Of a stretch of 64,000 nt of DNA, positions 17,397-26,861 are shown piece after piece. The notes beneath the pieces were generated by a model. That model worked only from the letters and a program-made list of their open reading frames with translations, was not told the origin of the DNA and did no database searches. Source of the stretch: PALSA-693 sp963834725 (GTDB lineage: Bacteria > Actinomycetota > Acidimicrobiia > Acidimicrobiales > Palsa-688); the NCBI GenBank assembly GCA_963834725.1, contig CAWICN010000001.1:5518001-5582000 (forward strand), read 5' to 3'. The stretch's first letter is position 1, and each line of letters opens with the position of its first letter. Both the position numbers and the translations under genes were made by a program.

Positions 17397-18253
17397 CGGC
17401 CGGCCCCGATCAAGAATCCAAAAGGAGTGGCGCGGCAGGGGCGGCCCCCGGGGGCGGGGCTGGAGAGGGGATGGTCGGCCCCGTCGAGGCATCCCTCCGT
17501 GACGCCCGGGCCCGGGGCCGCAAGCTCCTCGTCACCTACGTCACCGGCGGCCTCGGAGAGGACGAGTGGGTGGAGGCCCTGGCCGCTATGGTCGATGAGG
17601 GAGCGGACCTCATCGAGGTGGGTTTCCCTTTCTCCGACCCCGTGATGGATGGTCCGACTATCCAGGAGGCCTCGGTACAAGCCCTCAAGGCGGGGGCGAC
17701 CCCGGGCGGGATCATCGCGGCGCTGCGGCCACTCGAAGTGCCGGTTCCGCTGGTGGCCATGACCTACTACAACCCGGTGTTTCGGGCTGGGCACGCCCGT
17801 TTTGCCCACCTGCTGACTGAAAGCGGGGTGCGCGGCGCCATCGTTCCCGACCTACCCCTCGAGGAGTCCGGCCCGTGGGAGGAGGAGGCGGCCGCGGCCG
17901 GGCTGGAGACAATCCTTCTGGCGGCACCGGTAACCCCCGACGACCGGCTGGCGATCCTGTGTGCACGGTCGCGCGGGTTCGTCTACGGGGTCAACGTCAT
18001 GGGCGTCACCGGGGAGCGGAAGTCCCTGGCCGAGTCGGCGGCCGTCCTGGCCAAGCGGCTCAAGGCCGCAACTGACAAACCGGTGATCATGGGCTTCGGT
18101 GTGTCAACCCCGGAGCAGGCGGTGGCGGTGGCGTCCGAGGCGGACGGGGTAGTGGTGGCATCGGCGCTCATGCGACTGCTCCTGACCGGACGAGGGGTCG
18201 CCGCGGTAGCCGAGTCGGTGGCAGCGCTCCGGGTGGCCCTCGACCGGGGGTAA
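17393..18253 (+). CDS. trpA: Tryptophan synthase alpha chain
   Basis: Aldol cleavage of indole-3-glycerol phosphate, channelling indole to TrpB. Motifs: LIEVGFPFSDPVMDGPTIQ (catalytic Glu and Asp), AMTYYNPVF, GAIVPDLPLEE, GVNVMGVTGER and MGFGVSTPEQAV. Start GTG 17393 overlaps the trpB stop. ATG 17471, preceded by GGAGAGGGG, would drop a 26-residue Gly/Ala-rich leader and is a credible alternative. It ends the his-trp cluster. Confidence 0.95.
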   Translation: MTAGPDQESKRSGAAGAAPGGGAGEGMVGPVEASLRDARARGRKLLVTYVTGGLGEDEWVEALAAMVDEGADLIEVGFPFSDPVMDGPTIQEASVQALKAGATPGGIIAALRPLEVPVPLVAMTYYNPVFRAGHARFAHLLTESGVRGAIVPDLPLEESGPWEEEAAAAGLETILLAAPVTPDDRLAILCARSRGFVYGVNVMGVTGERKSLAESAAVLAKRLKAATDKPVIMGFGVSTPEQAVAVASEADGVVVASALMRLLLTGRGVAAVAESVAALRVALDRG

Positions 18254-18934
18254 GCCGGCGGAGGCCGGCGGACGGCTTAACGGGCGGACGGGCATCGGCG
18301 GATGGCTTAACGGACGGGCGATGGTCCGGGGGTCGACGCGCTGGCGGCGGGGAGCACCGGCGATCGGGGGCGGGCGAGCGGGGGCCGGGGACGGGGCGGG
18401 GTGGGGGCTTGGGCGGGGTGGGCGACCTGGCCGTTCCCTTTTTTCTGAAGCGCGGCCTCCTTCAACCGGGCCGTTCGCTTTTTTCTGTAGCGCGGCGCCC
18501 TTCAACCGGGCAAAGTTCGCGGTAGAGAATCCGGTCGGACCCCCCATTTGGGCGCGATTCGCTGCAGAAAATCGAAACGCCCTAGCAGCCTGCCCCGTGC
18601 CCGGCTCCTCCAGGAAGTCCACCCGTCGCACCGTTCAGTTGAAGTCCAGAATCCTGCCAGGCGGGACCGGCACCATCGAGGGCGGTGGCGCCGAGACTTG
18701 CGACCAGCCACAGGTTGGAGCGGTCCGCAGACCGATCCAGGGACAGGACGTCGAGGCCTCTCTGCATGCCGAAGGGACCGAAAGCAGTCCGACCGCTCCG
18801 GCGCCCTCGGAGAGCGGCAGAACCGGCCTCGAGGGGACAGAACGGTGATGGCATAGATGAGTGGCAAGCTGTCACCGTGGAACCGCGCCCTTACCCGGCG
18901 GTCCGGACTCCGGCCTTACCGAGGAGCGAGCATC
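18254..18934. other. 681-bp intergenic region after trpA with two repeat pairs
   Basis: No convincing gene. A 30-bp direct repeat carrying GACGGCTTAACGG is seen around 18271 and 18301. A 40-bp direct repeat follows at 18431-18510. Long open frames here on both strands are Arg/Pro/Gly-rich and look like high-GC shadows. A Shine-Dalgarno-like GAGGAG lies at 18921, ahead of the next gene. Confidence 0.7.
18431..18510. repeat. Two direct copies of a 40-bp element with T6 run
   Basis: Units 18431-18470 and 18471-18510 match at 36 of 40 positions; both contain CTTTTTTCTG and end CCTTCAACCGGG. The T-run is unusual in this GC-rich sequence. Purpose unknown: a duplicated terminator-like or protein-binding element downstream of trpA are possibilities. 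Confidence 0.9.
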
Positions 18935-19522
18935 ATGGCTGACAACGCCGGGCTCGATGTCCCGCGCCCGGGGCGGCTGATCGTTGCCAACCCGCTTCTC
19001 CCGGATCCCAACTTCGACCGTACGGTGGTGTTGCTGCTCGCGTGCGGCCCCGACGGCGCATTGGGACTCGTACTGAACCGGCCGAGCGAGACCGGGCTGG
19101 CTGCCCCCCTGCCCGGCTGGGAGCAGCTGGCCGCCGCTCCTCCGGTGGTGTTCGTAGGGGGCCCCGTTCAGTCCCATCAGGCCGTCATCTGCCTAGCCCG
19201 GGCTCCCAGCCCCGCCGTCCCATCGGTGCCGCCAGACGCCTGGAGCGAGGTCGTCCCCGACGTCGGCACCCTCGACCTCGACCTCGATCCGGAGACATTG
19301 CAGGCCGCCTTTAAGCAGGTTCGAATTTTCGCCGGGTACGCCGGATGGATACCTGGCCAGCTCGAGTCCGAGATCAGCGCCGGCGCCTGGTGGATCCTGG
19401 AATCGGCCCCGGAAGATCCCTTCTCCGACGATCCTGAAACGCTCTGGGAGCGGGTCCTCCGGCGTCAGGGAGGGCCCCTGGCGCTCGTCGCCTCGTACCC
19501 GGACAACCCCCGCAACAACTGA
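18935..19522 (+). CDS. YqgE/AlgH (UPF0301) family protein
   Basis: 195-residue cytosolic protein of unknown biochemical function. Start ATG 18935 is preceded by GAGGAG. Family motifs: GRLIVANPLLPDPNFDRTVV, GALGLVLNRPSE, VFVGGPVQSHQAVICL, VRIFAGYAGWIPGQLESEI and AWWILESAPEDPFSDDPETLWE. Intact, convergent with typA. Confidence 0.92.
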   Translation: MADNAGLDVPRPGRLIVANPLLPDPNFDRTVVLLLACGPDGALGLVLNRPSETGLAAPLPGWEQLAAAPPVVFVGGPVQSHQAVICLARAPSPAVPSVPPDAWSEVVPDVGTLDLDLDPETLQAAFKQVRIFAGYAGWIPGQLESEISAGAWWILESAPEDPFSDDPETLWERVLRRQGGPLALVASYPDNPRNN

Positions 19523-19648
19523 GCCCTGGGTTCGCCCGTTGGCGGCGCCGGTCTCGCACCGTCACGGCGTCACGGCCGCGTCATGACCCGGTCGCGACCC
19601 GTCAAGACGGCGGCACGGCTGTGTCCCAACCGCGTCATGACAGAGGCA

Positions 19649-21511
19649 TCAGCCTCTGGGCGCCCGGCCAGCGGCTCGCCGGCGGCCTCGCTCGGCGGCG
19701 TCGAGGATCACTTTGCGGAGACGCACGGCGGCCGGGGTCACCTCGACGCACTCGTCCGCCCGGATGAACTCAAGGGCCTGCTCCAGCGACAGCTGCAAAG
19801 GCGGGACCAACCGCACCGTCTCGTCGGCGGCGGCCGCCCTCATGTTGGTGAGCTTTTTCTCCTTGGTCGGGTTGACGTTCATATCCTCGGGGCGGGCGTT
19901 CTCGCCGACGATCATGCCCTCGTAGACCTCGACCCCGGGCCCGACGAACATGGCTCCTCGCTCCTGCAGGTTGGTCAGCGCGTACGCCGTGGTGGGGCCG
20001 CGGCGGTCGGCCACCATGACCCCGTTGGGGCGGGTGCGGAGCTCACCCTGCCACGGCTCGTAACCCTGGAACACGTGGTGCAGCTGTCCAGTGCCGCGCG
20101 TCTCGGTCAGGAACTCGGTCCGAAAGCCGATCAGGCCCCGCGACGGCACCACCCACTCCATGCGGCACCAACCGGAGTGACCGTGGTTGGTCATGGTCTC
20201 CATCCGCCCCTTGCGCAACGACAGGAGTTGCGTGACCACCCCCATGAAATCCTCCGGCACGTCCACCGACACTCGTTCCATCGGTTCGTGCAGCCTGCCG
20301 TCCACCTCGCGCGTCAGCACCTGAGGCTTGCCGACCGACAGCTCGAAGCCCTCCCGCCGCATGAGTTCCACGAGCACGGCCAGGGCCAGCTCCCCGCGTC
20401 CCTGGACCTCCCACATGTCGGGCCGGTCTGTCGGCAGGACCCGAATGCTCACGTTGCCGACCAGCTCGGCGTTGAGGCGGCTCTTGATGAGCCGGGCCGT
20501 CAGCCTGGTGCCGCTATTGGCCCCTGTCGGTGCGGTGCCGGCGAGCGGCGACGTGTTTACTCCCACCGTCACGCTGATGGTCGGCTCGTCAATGGTGATG
20601 ACTGGCAGAGGGCGGGGATCCTCAGGATCGGCGAGAGTGTCACCGATCATGATGTCGGCGATGCCCGCGACCGCGATGATGTCGCCTGGGCCTGCGCCCG
20701 CCGGGGGGGCGTCGACTCGTTCGAGCGCCTCGGTGACGTAGACCTCCGAGAGACGGACTCGCTCGATGGTGCCGTCATGACGGCACCAGGCCACGACCTC
20801 CCCTTTTTTGACCCGCCCGTTGCGGATCCGGCACAACGCCAACCGGCCGACATACGGGGACGCGTCCAGGTTGGTCACGAGAGCCTGGAACGGGTGGCCC
20901 TCCTCGAAGGTGGGCGCCGGGATCCGGTCGACGAGCAGGTCGAAGAGCACCTTGAGGTCGGGACTGCTCACCACATCCTCGGCGGCCAGAGCGGCTTGAC
21001 CCGACCGGGCGTTGCAGTACACGATCGGAAACTCGAACTGGTGCTCGTCGGCCCCGAGATCGATGAACAACTCGTAGACGGCGTCGACCACCTCCGTCGG
21101 TCGGGCGTCAGGACGGTCGATCTTGTTGATGACACAGATCACCGGCAGCCGGGCCTCGAGGGTCTTGCGCAACACGAAGCGGGTCTGGGGCAGGGGGCCC
21201 TCGCTGGCGTCGACCAGGAGGAGCACCCCGTCCACCATGGTCAAGCCTCGTTCCACCTCACCGCCGAAGTCGGCGTGACCGGGGGTGTCGACAATGTTGA
21301 TGGTGAGATCTCCGTAATGAACGGCCGTGTTCTTGGCCAGGATCGTGATGCCCTTTTCCCGCTCCAGATCCATGGAGTCGAGGACGCGGTCGGCGACGGC
21401 CTGGTTGGGGCGGAAGGCGCCGGACTGGTGGAGCATGGCGTCGACCAGGGTGGTTTTGCCGTGGTCGACGTGAGCCACGATGGCGACATTGCGGAGATCG
21501 GCGCGTTGCAT
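19649..21511 (-). CDS. typA: Ribosome-associated GTPase TypA/BipA
   Basis: Translational GTPase that binds 70S ribosomes and is needed for growth under stress, often cold. 620 residues. G1 AHVDHGKTTL, G2 region REKGITILAKNT, G3 DTPGHADFGGEV, G4 NKIDRPDARP, then the EF-G-like domains and the BipA-specific C-terminus (SRGLIGFRTEFLTETRGTG, GAMFVGPGVEVYEGMIVGE, NPTKEKKLTNMRAA). ATG at 21509-21511. Intact. Confidence 0.96.
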   Translation of the reverse strand: MQRADLRNVAIVAHVDHGKTTLVDAMLHQSGAFRPNQAVADRVLDSMDLEREKGITILAKNTAVHYGDLTINIVDTPGHADFGGEVERGLTMVDGVLLLVDASEGPLPQTRFVLRKTLEARLPVICVINKIDRPDARPTEVVDAVYELFIDLGADEHQFEFPIVYCNARSGQAALAAEDVVSSPDLKVLFDLLVDRIPAPTFEEGHPFQALVTNLDASPYVGRLALCRIRNGRVKKGEVVAWCRHDGTIERVRLSEVYVTEALERVDAPPAGAGPGDIIAVAGIADIMIGDTLADPEDPRPLPVITIDEPTISVTVGVNTSPLAGTAPTGANSGTRLTARLIKSRLNAELVGNVSIRVLPTDRPDMWEVQGRGELALAVLVELMRREGFELSVGKPQVLTREVDGRLHEPMERVSVDVPEDFMGVVTQLLSLRKGRMETMTNHGHSGWCRMEWVVPSRGLIGFRTEFLTETRGTGQLHHVFQGYEPWQGELRTRPNGVMVADRRGPTTAYALTNLQERGAMFVGPGVEVYEGMIVGENARPEDMNVNPTKEKKLTNMRAAAADETVRLVPPLQLSLEQALEFIRADECVEVTPAAVRLRKVILDAAERGRRRAAGRAPRG

Positions 21512-21585
21512 GAGGGTCCTGAAATTCGGGGAAAGGGAAGCCGCCGCGCACGGCGACCGGCTGCTCCAGGGTACCCGCCGCGCTA

Positions 21586-23196
21586 CTATCGCCGACGCCG
21601 GTGGTGATCTTCCATGCGCTTGCGAATGAGCTCACGCCGGGCTTGCAGATCCCGGTAGCTCATCCGTTCGATGTCCGATGTCACACCAAGGTGAGCCCGC
21701 ATAACCTCGAGGTCGACCTCATGCTGGCGCGGGTCGATGCCGACCTCTGCTGCGATCCGCTCTCCATAGCGGACCGTGAAATAGGTGGCGATGTGGGTGA
21801 CCTCTGCGAACAGGTCGACGTCAGGTGCCAGGGTGGCCAGGGCTCCGTCGAGGAAAAGGAGGTCCTTGACGTACAGCATCAGCACCTTGGGGAACCGGGC
21901 GCCGTAGGCGAGCAGGTGTTTGATGATGGTGCGGATCTCGGCCAGCAACTCCTCGGGGGCCATGGCGGTGGGGTCCCGAAGGGGCTGGTCCATGCCGAGA
22001 TCCCGGATCACGGCATCCAGATCGGTGTCGGCGGGCAGGGCGCCCAGGTCGCGGAGGGCGGCCACCTGGAGCTTCGGATCGTTGATGGTGCCGCCCATCA
22101 GCATGCGCAGGAAGGCCAGCCGTCGCGGCTCGTCCAGGCGCCCGGTGATGCCGTAGTCGAGCAAAGCGACGGTCCCGTCGGGCCGAACGAACAGATTGCC
22201 ACCGTGGAGGTCACCGTGGAACACGCCGAAGAGGACGGCACCCTCAAGGAAGCAGATCATCAAGGCCCGCACCACCGCGGCGGTGTCGATGCCGGCGGCC
22301 TGCATGCCGGCCACGTCCTCGAAGGAGAAGCCGCTGAGCCGCTCCATGACGAGGACCCGCGGGGTCACGAGTTGGGGATGGGGCCGGGGTACGACCACCG
22401 AGCGCTGGCCGGTCGTGGCGAGCACGCCCGCGATAGCCAGCATGTTGTCGGCTTCGAGGCGGAAGTCGAGCTCCTCCACGATGGTCTCGGCGAATAGCTC
22501 GACGAGCGCCGGCGGGTTCGCCAGGGCTGCGACGGGGATCCGCCCGATGAGGTGGGGGGCGATCCAGCTCATGGCGGCTAGATCCGTACGTACGGTCTCG
22601 GCGACCGCGGGACGTTGCACTTTCACCACCACGTCCTCGCCGGTGCGGAGGGTGGCGGAGTGGACCTGGGCGATGGATGCCGCGGCCAACGGCTTTGGGT
22701 CGAACCGGCTGAAGAGCTCCTCGAGGGGGCGGCCCAGATCCGCCTCCACCACGGCCCGGACCGCCTCGAACGATTCGGGCGGTACTCGGTCGCGGAGCAG
22801 CCGGAACTGGCTTACCAGCTCGGGGGGAAACAGCCCTTCGCCGGAGGACAGGATCTGGCCCAGCTTTATATAGGTCGGTCCCAGGGTCTGGAACGCGATC
22901 CGGAGCCGGCGGGACAGCCCGGCGCGGGACAGTTCCGGCCGCCCCAGGCGGCGGCCCCGGCGCCGTTCGATCAGATACCAGGTGCCCACGGCCCGGCCCA
23001 GTTCGACGCCCACCCGGAGCACCCGCCGGCCCGGGGGCAAGCGGCGCCGCTGCAAAAGATGGGGGACCTGGGCGGCGGTGGTGGCGCGAAGAGTGGTAGC
23101 GCCGGCCCGCCACGGCAGATCGTCGGGATCAACCAGCCACGGCGGCGTGTTGCTGAACGACCCAACGGAGAGATCGGCAGGGGAGACCGAAGCCAT
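21586..23196 (-). CDS. UbiB/ABC1/ADCK family atypical kinase
   Basis: 536 residues. Family motifs in order: the KxGQ motif in TYIKLGQILSS, AAASIAQVHSA (Ala-rich nucleotide loop), VVVKVQRP (Lys), FGVFHGDLHGGNLFV (catalytic Asp/Asn) and VALLDYGITGRL (metal-binding Asp). These proteins support isoprenoid lipid or quinone metabolism; the exact substrate is unknown, and here the quinone would be menaquinone. C-terminal part IYxT-free, helical. Downstream of aquaporin on the same strand. Confidence 0.9.
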   Translation of the reverse strand: MASVSPADLSVGSFSNTPPWLVDPDDLPWRAGATTLRATTAAQVPHLLQRRRLPPGRRVLRVGVELGRAVGTWYLIERRRGRRLGRPELSRAGLSRRLRIAFQTLGPTYIKLGQILSSGEGLFPPELVSQFRLLRDRVPPESFEAVRAVVEADLGRPLEELFSRFDPKPLAAASIAQVHSATLRTGEDVVVKVQRPAVAETVRTDLAAMSWIAPHLIGRIPVAALANPPALVELFAETIVEELDFRLEADNMLAIAGVLATTGQRSVVVPRPHPQLVTPRVLVMERLSGFSFEDVAGMQAAGIDTAAVVRALMICFLEGAVLFGVFHGDLHGGNLFVRPDGTVALLDYGITGRLDEPRRLAFLRMLMGGTINDPKLQVAALRDLGALPADTDLDAVIRDLGMDQPLRDPTAMAPEELLAEIRTIIKHLLAYGARFPKVLMLYVKDLLFLDGALATLAPDVDLFAEVTHIATYFTVRYGERIAAEVGIDPRQHEVDLEVMRAHLGVTSDIERMSYRDLQARRELIRKRMEDHHRRRR

Positions 23197-23221
23197 CCCC
23201 GCCTACGCTACCGCGGGCGAA

Positions 23222-23989
23222 TCACCGGCCGGTTGAGGCAGTCGGCGCGGGGGTGGGCTCATCGGTGGTCGGGGCGACGGGATTCTGGGCGCCGAAGTAG
23301 CGGTACAGGATGGCGGCGACCGCCCCGCCGACGAGCGGAGCGACGATGAACAGCCATACCTGGCTGAGCGCCTGACCGCCAACGATTACGGCGGGACCCA
23401 AGCTGCGGGCCGGGTTGACCGAGGTCCCGGTGATGGGGATGCCGATGAGGTGGACAGTGGCGAGGGCGAGACCGATGGCCAGGCCGGCGAGCGCGGGGGA
23501 GGCCATCAGTTTGCTGGTGGCGGCGAGGACTACGTAGACGAACAGAAGGGTCAGGATCACCTCCGCGAAAAACGCTCCCACCGCGTTGATCCTGATCATG
23601 GACAGGGGCCCAAAGCCGTCGGCCCCCAACCCCTGCCGATTGCGGGAGTAGATCGGCGACGCCGAGAAGATTCCCCAGAGCACGAGGGCCCCGGCGATCC
23701 CTCCCAGGAACTGAGCGATCCAAAACTCGACCGCCTCCCTGAGCGCTATCCGGCCTGAGGCCAGGAAGCCCATGGTGACCGCCGGGTTGATGTGGCAGCC
23801 GGAGACGGGACCCAGGGTGTAGGCCAGGACCAGCAGGACCAGTCCAAAGCTCAGGGCCGTGGCTACGACACCCGCGGAGGTGCTGGTCCCGAAGAACTTG
23901 AAACCGAAGCTCAACGTCGCGACGCCGACCGCGAAAAAGACCAGGAAGAAGGTGCCGACGAATTCGGCGACAAGCTTCCGCGTACGCAT
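23222..23989 (-). CDS. aqpZ: Aquaporin (MIP family), AqpZ-like
   Basis: Membrane channel for water (or small solutes). 255 residues with six hydrophobic helices and both pore signatures: GCHINPAVTMGF and TSVNPARSLGPA. Start ATG 23987-23989 (MRTRKLVAEFVGTFFLVFFAV), preceded by a GAGG motif on the minus strand. A hydrophilic Pro/Thr tail ends the protein. The residues around the second NPA fit water channels more than glycerol channels, but specificity is inferred. Confidence 0.93.
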   Translation of the reverse strand: MRTRKLVAEFVGTFFLVFFAVGVATLSFGFKFFGTSTSAGVVATALSFGLVLLVLAYTLGPVSGCHINPAVTMGFLASGRIALREAVEFWIAQFLGGIAGALVLWGIFSASPIYSRNRQGLGADGFGPLSMIRINAVGAFFAEVILTLLFVYVVLAATSKLMASPALAGLAIGLALATVHLIGIPITGTSVNPARSLGPAVIVGGQALSQVWLFIVAPLVGGAVAAILYRYFGAQNPVAPTTDEPTPAPTASTGR

Positions 23990-24106
23990 GGGAGAACCTC
24001 CAACCAGCCAATGACCTCCAGAGTGCCCAGATGGCAGCTTGCCACATTCGGGGCCCCGCACCAAACCGTGGATCCTGAAGCGGGCCCTTCGATGGGGTGT
24101 GACCTC

Positions 24107-24244
24107 GTGCTCAGTGCAGGCGAGAAGGCTCTGGCCATTAACCTGGTCGACCAGTCGACGACACCGGTGAAGCTCGCGGATTTCAAGGGGCGAAAGGTGC
24201 TGGTGTACTTCTATCCTAAAGGTAGCACTTCACCCCACATGTAG
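24107..24244 (+). pseudogene. 5' fragment of a bcp-type peroxiredoxin, cut at the YFYPK motif
   Basis: Reads VLSAGEKALAINLVDQ, then PVKLADFKGRKVLVYFYPK, the N-terminal third of a Bcp/PrxQ thiol peroxidase. Instead of the expected ADTPGCT with the peroxidatic Cys, it continues GSTSPHM and stops. It therefore lacks all catalytic residues. ALAIN replaces the usual APxF, a hint of decay. The stop is directly against the serine integrase gene. The intact gene at 36550 continues from the same motif, so this is read as the left part of a bcp gene split by an integrated element. Confidence 0.8.
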
Positions 24245-25703
24245 TGGTAACTTCGCTGGCTGTGGCCGTGGTTACAGGGCTCGGAACGAGGGTGGGGCTC
24301 CGGTACCGGCGGATGTCCTTCGATGACACCGCGGAGCAGCTGCGACGCCAGGAGGCGGACGTGGATGCCCTTTGCGAGCTCCACGGCTACACGACCGAGG
24401 CCGGTTTCCTCTTCACCGACGAGGACGAGTCTGGGAACGAGGACACTCGTCACCGTCAAGGCAAGGGGGAGCGTCCGGGGTTGACGGCTCTTGATCGTGA
24501 GCTGCACCGGCTGGCGGTGCACGGCACCCCCGTGACCGTCATCGCCTGGGAGCCGGGACGACTCTTCCGCGACGCCGGCATAAAGAGCACTACTTCCGCC
24601 GGTGGGCTCGAGCTGGCGATGTGCTCGTGCACACGAAGGCGGGTGTCTGGAATCCTCAGGACGGCCGCGATCGTTTCGTCTCGACTGTGATCGCGGCCGG
24701 GGACCAGTTCTACAGCGACAGCCTGAGGGAGAAGGTGGTTAGGGCGCACCAGGAGCGACGCAAGCAGGGCCGCGCCGGCACCGGGTTTCCCGGCTTCGGA
24801 TACCGCCGACGGCCGGACGGCGAATGGACGGTCGAACCGACTGAGGCCGAGCTCATCCGCGCGGCAGCAGCCGACATCCTGGCGGGCAAGACGGCCACGG
24901 AGGTTGTGAAGCAGTGGATGGCCGTTGATGTGCGGACGACGCTCGGCGGGCGGTGGACCCTCACGACCTTGCGCCGGGTTCTGACAAAGCCGGCGCTGGC
25001 TGGGATCGTCGTTCACAATGGCCGCGAGATTGGCAGGGGGACTTGGGCGCCAATTCTTGATGAGGCGACCTTGCGACAACTTCAAGGGTATTTTAGCGGT
25101 CGATTGCACAACAAAGCGAGGAGTGGCTCGGAGCTTCTCACTGGTGTGCTGTACTGCGGTCGCTGCGACGGTTTCGTGAGACTCAACTCGAACACCAAGG
25201 GCACTCGACCCAAGAAACGAGTCTACGGCTGTCGAGCCTGCGGCGGATCCAACATCGACGCCGCTGCGGTCGAAGCTGTCTATCTGGAGTTTCTGTGGCG
25301 GCGCCTCGACGACCCGGTCTTTCGTGCTTCCCTGGCTGAAGATGATTCGACGCAGCCGGTCTTGGCCGAGTTGGCTGTCCAAGACGGTGAGGTGGAGGCC
25401 CTGAAATTGAACGCCGACACGCTACGCGTGGACGTCTACGTAGCGAAGTTCGACGCCATTAGCCAGAGGATTGCCCGGTTGCGCTCGCAACTCCAAGAGG
25501 CGCAGCGTCCTTCGCGAACGTGGCTGGAAGATGTTGAACGACTGAAGAAGGTCTGGCCAACGATGGAGAAGAGCCGTCAGCGTGCCCTGTTACTCGATGT
25601 CGTCGGGCCGAGCAGAGTGTCGTCGGTGGGAACGAGCGGGCGCCGAGTCACGCGGCAGAGAATTCTTGACCAGCTGATCCGGTCGGAGGGTCCGCTGCCG
25701 TAA
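24244..25703 (+). CDS. Large serine recombinase (integrase), frameshifted
   Basis: N-terminal resolvase domain: RYRRMSFDDTAEQLRRQEAD, with the nucleophile Ser in YRRMS, then VIAWEPGRLFRDAG. Near 24583 the frame changes; the second frame continues HYFRRWARAGDVLVHT, the active-site helix GRDRFVSTVIAAGDQFYS, then the recombinase domain (GFPGFGYRRRPDGEW) and the zinc ribbon GVLYCGRCDGFV with RACGGSN. A coiled coil follows (ISQRIARLRSQLQEAQ). Full length about 486 residues, typical of phage/ICE integrases. Its first usable starts (GTG 24244, or GTG about 24292) lie against the bcp fragment. The frameshift may be real or a sequence error. Confidence 0.88.
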
Positions 25704-25817
25704 TAGTTTGCTCGGCGTCAAGAAACGCCTTCGCGGCGCGTCTCAGCGCAGCGGAGTCGACGGCAGGCCACGACGCAAGGTCGTTCCATGAGTACCTCGA
25801 CATCTTCTCGACGTCGG

Positions 25818-26472
25818 TCATGGCACTGCCTCACCTGATGATACGGGAGGATCGAAAAGCCTCGGCTGCGAGTCGGACGCCCGCCGCGTGGCAGAACGGG
25901 GCTGATTGGTGGACCGCTCCTCCGGGCGTTGCTCGTTGGAGCCGTCCTTTTGGGCCGGACGCGCCTGACTGTCCTGAATCTTGGGACAGCGATCCGCTGC
26001 TACCACCGGCGAGCCGGCGTCTTGATCCTTCGGACGGTGGACGTCGTCTGGAATGCTCGGACAGCTGTGCCGCGCGATCTCGCCGGGCGAGCGGAGGCGG
26101 TAGCCGGAGCGGCGCCGCCCGTCGGGGTCGGTGACTCGGTCGAGACTGACCAGACCAGCCGCGCCGAGCGCTGCGACGGCACGCCCGGCGGTGTCCCTGG
26201 TGGTCCCGATGGCGGAAGCGACGTCTCTCGCCCCCAACGGGGCAGCCCAGCCTTGGTGGACCGGGTGGGCGGCGAGGGGCGAGCTCCTCCAGCGCGGCCC
26301 ACGCCAGCGCGCGGAGCTGGCGGCGCCAGTGTCGGCTCTCCGTGCCGACGAGCAGCGAGCTGGCGGTCGCCCCTCTGGGGGGTGAATGCCGCGCGGGTTC
26401 CGAGTCGGTCTGTCGCGTGCTTGCGGATTCGCCGTCCTCCGCCGCCTGACCTGCCGGGTTGACTGCCGCCAT
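25818..26472 (-). CDS. Winged-helix DNA-binding protein, frameshifted
   Basis: The N-terminal part (RHWRRQLRALAWAALEELA) is in one frame. From about 26240 a second frame gives a winged helix: LGARDVASAIGTTRDTAGRA, VAALGAAGLVSLDRVTDPDG, SGYRLRSPGEIA. The C-terminal 80 residues are polar and unstructured, ending QPRLFDPPVSSGEAVP. It lies divergently from the relaxase gene, across the palindromic region, so an element regulator or accessory protein for mobilisation is likely. No named family recognised. Confidence 0.62.
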
Positions 26473-26489
26473 GCAAGCAATGATGCCAT

Positions 26490-26861
26490 GAGATGGCGAC
26501 AGTTATGTACGGGATAGAGGGCGGTCGACTTCTAGATTATTGTCCGTATGTATCCGAGGAAGTCCGTTGAGTAGTCATGAGTACGCTTTAGTACCGTTCG
26601 GTCTCGTCTAGTTCACAAACAGAAATTTCTCCCGAGCACTCCTGACACCTCAGTTCTCCAGGCCCTCCCTTCAACCCATCCCGCCTCACCCCACACTATC
26701 CTCCTATTTAACCTCTACTTACCGCTGCGGCTCCCACATCAAATACTTCACCAATAGGACCCGCACGTCTGATATAACAACTAAAGTTTTCAAGACGGTT
26801 GCAACCCATTGGGTTGCCGAGCGAAGGTCGCGACGGTAGGAGGTGCGGGCCGGTAGCATGG
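26490..26861. promoter_or_regulatory. AT-rich palindromic region between regulator and relaxase; candidate oriT/promoters
   Basis: Base composition drops sharply here (runs such as ACTAAAGTTTTCAAG) compared with the GC-rich surroundings. It contains the palindrome GCAACCCA-T-TGGGTTGC at 26801-26817, overlapped by the perfect 10-bp palindrome GGTTGCAACC at 26797-26806. AGGAGG at 26838-26843 precedes the relaxase start. MobF relaxases commonly nick in hairpin-bearing sequence next to their own gene, so this is the best candidate origin of transfer, or the operator of the divergent regulator. Confidence 0.55.

Noticed and set aside
18321..18848. Open frames on both strands in the trpA-yqgE gap
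   Set aside because: Arg/Pro/Gly-rich composition with no domain; typical of high-GC antisense frames.
19583..21607. 674-residue plus-strand frame opposite typA
   Set aside because: Exact antisense shadow of an intact GTPase with all G motifs.
22196..22873. Plus-strand frames over the UbiB-family gene
   Set aside because: Shadows of an intact kinase-like gene on the minus strand.
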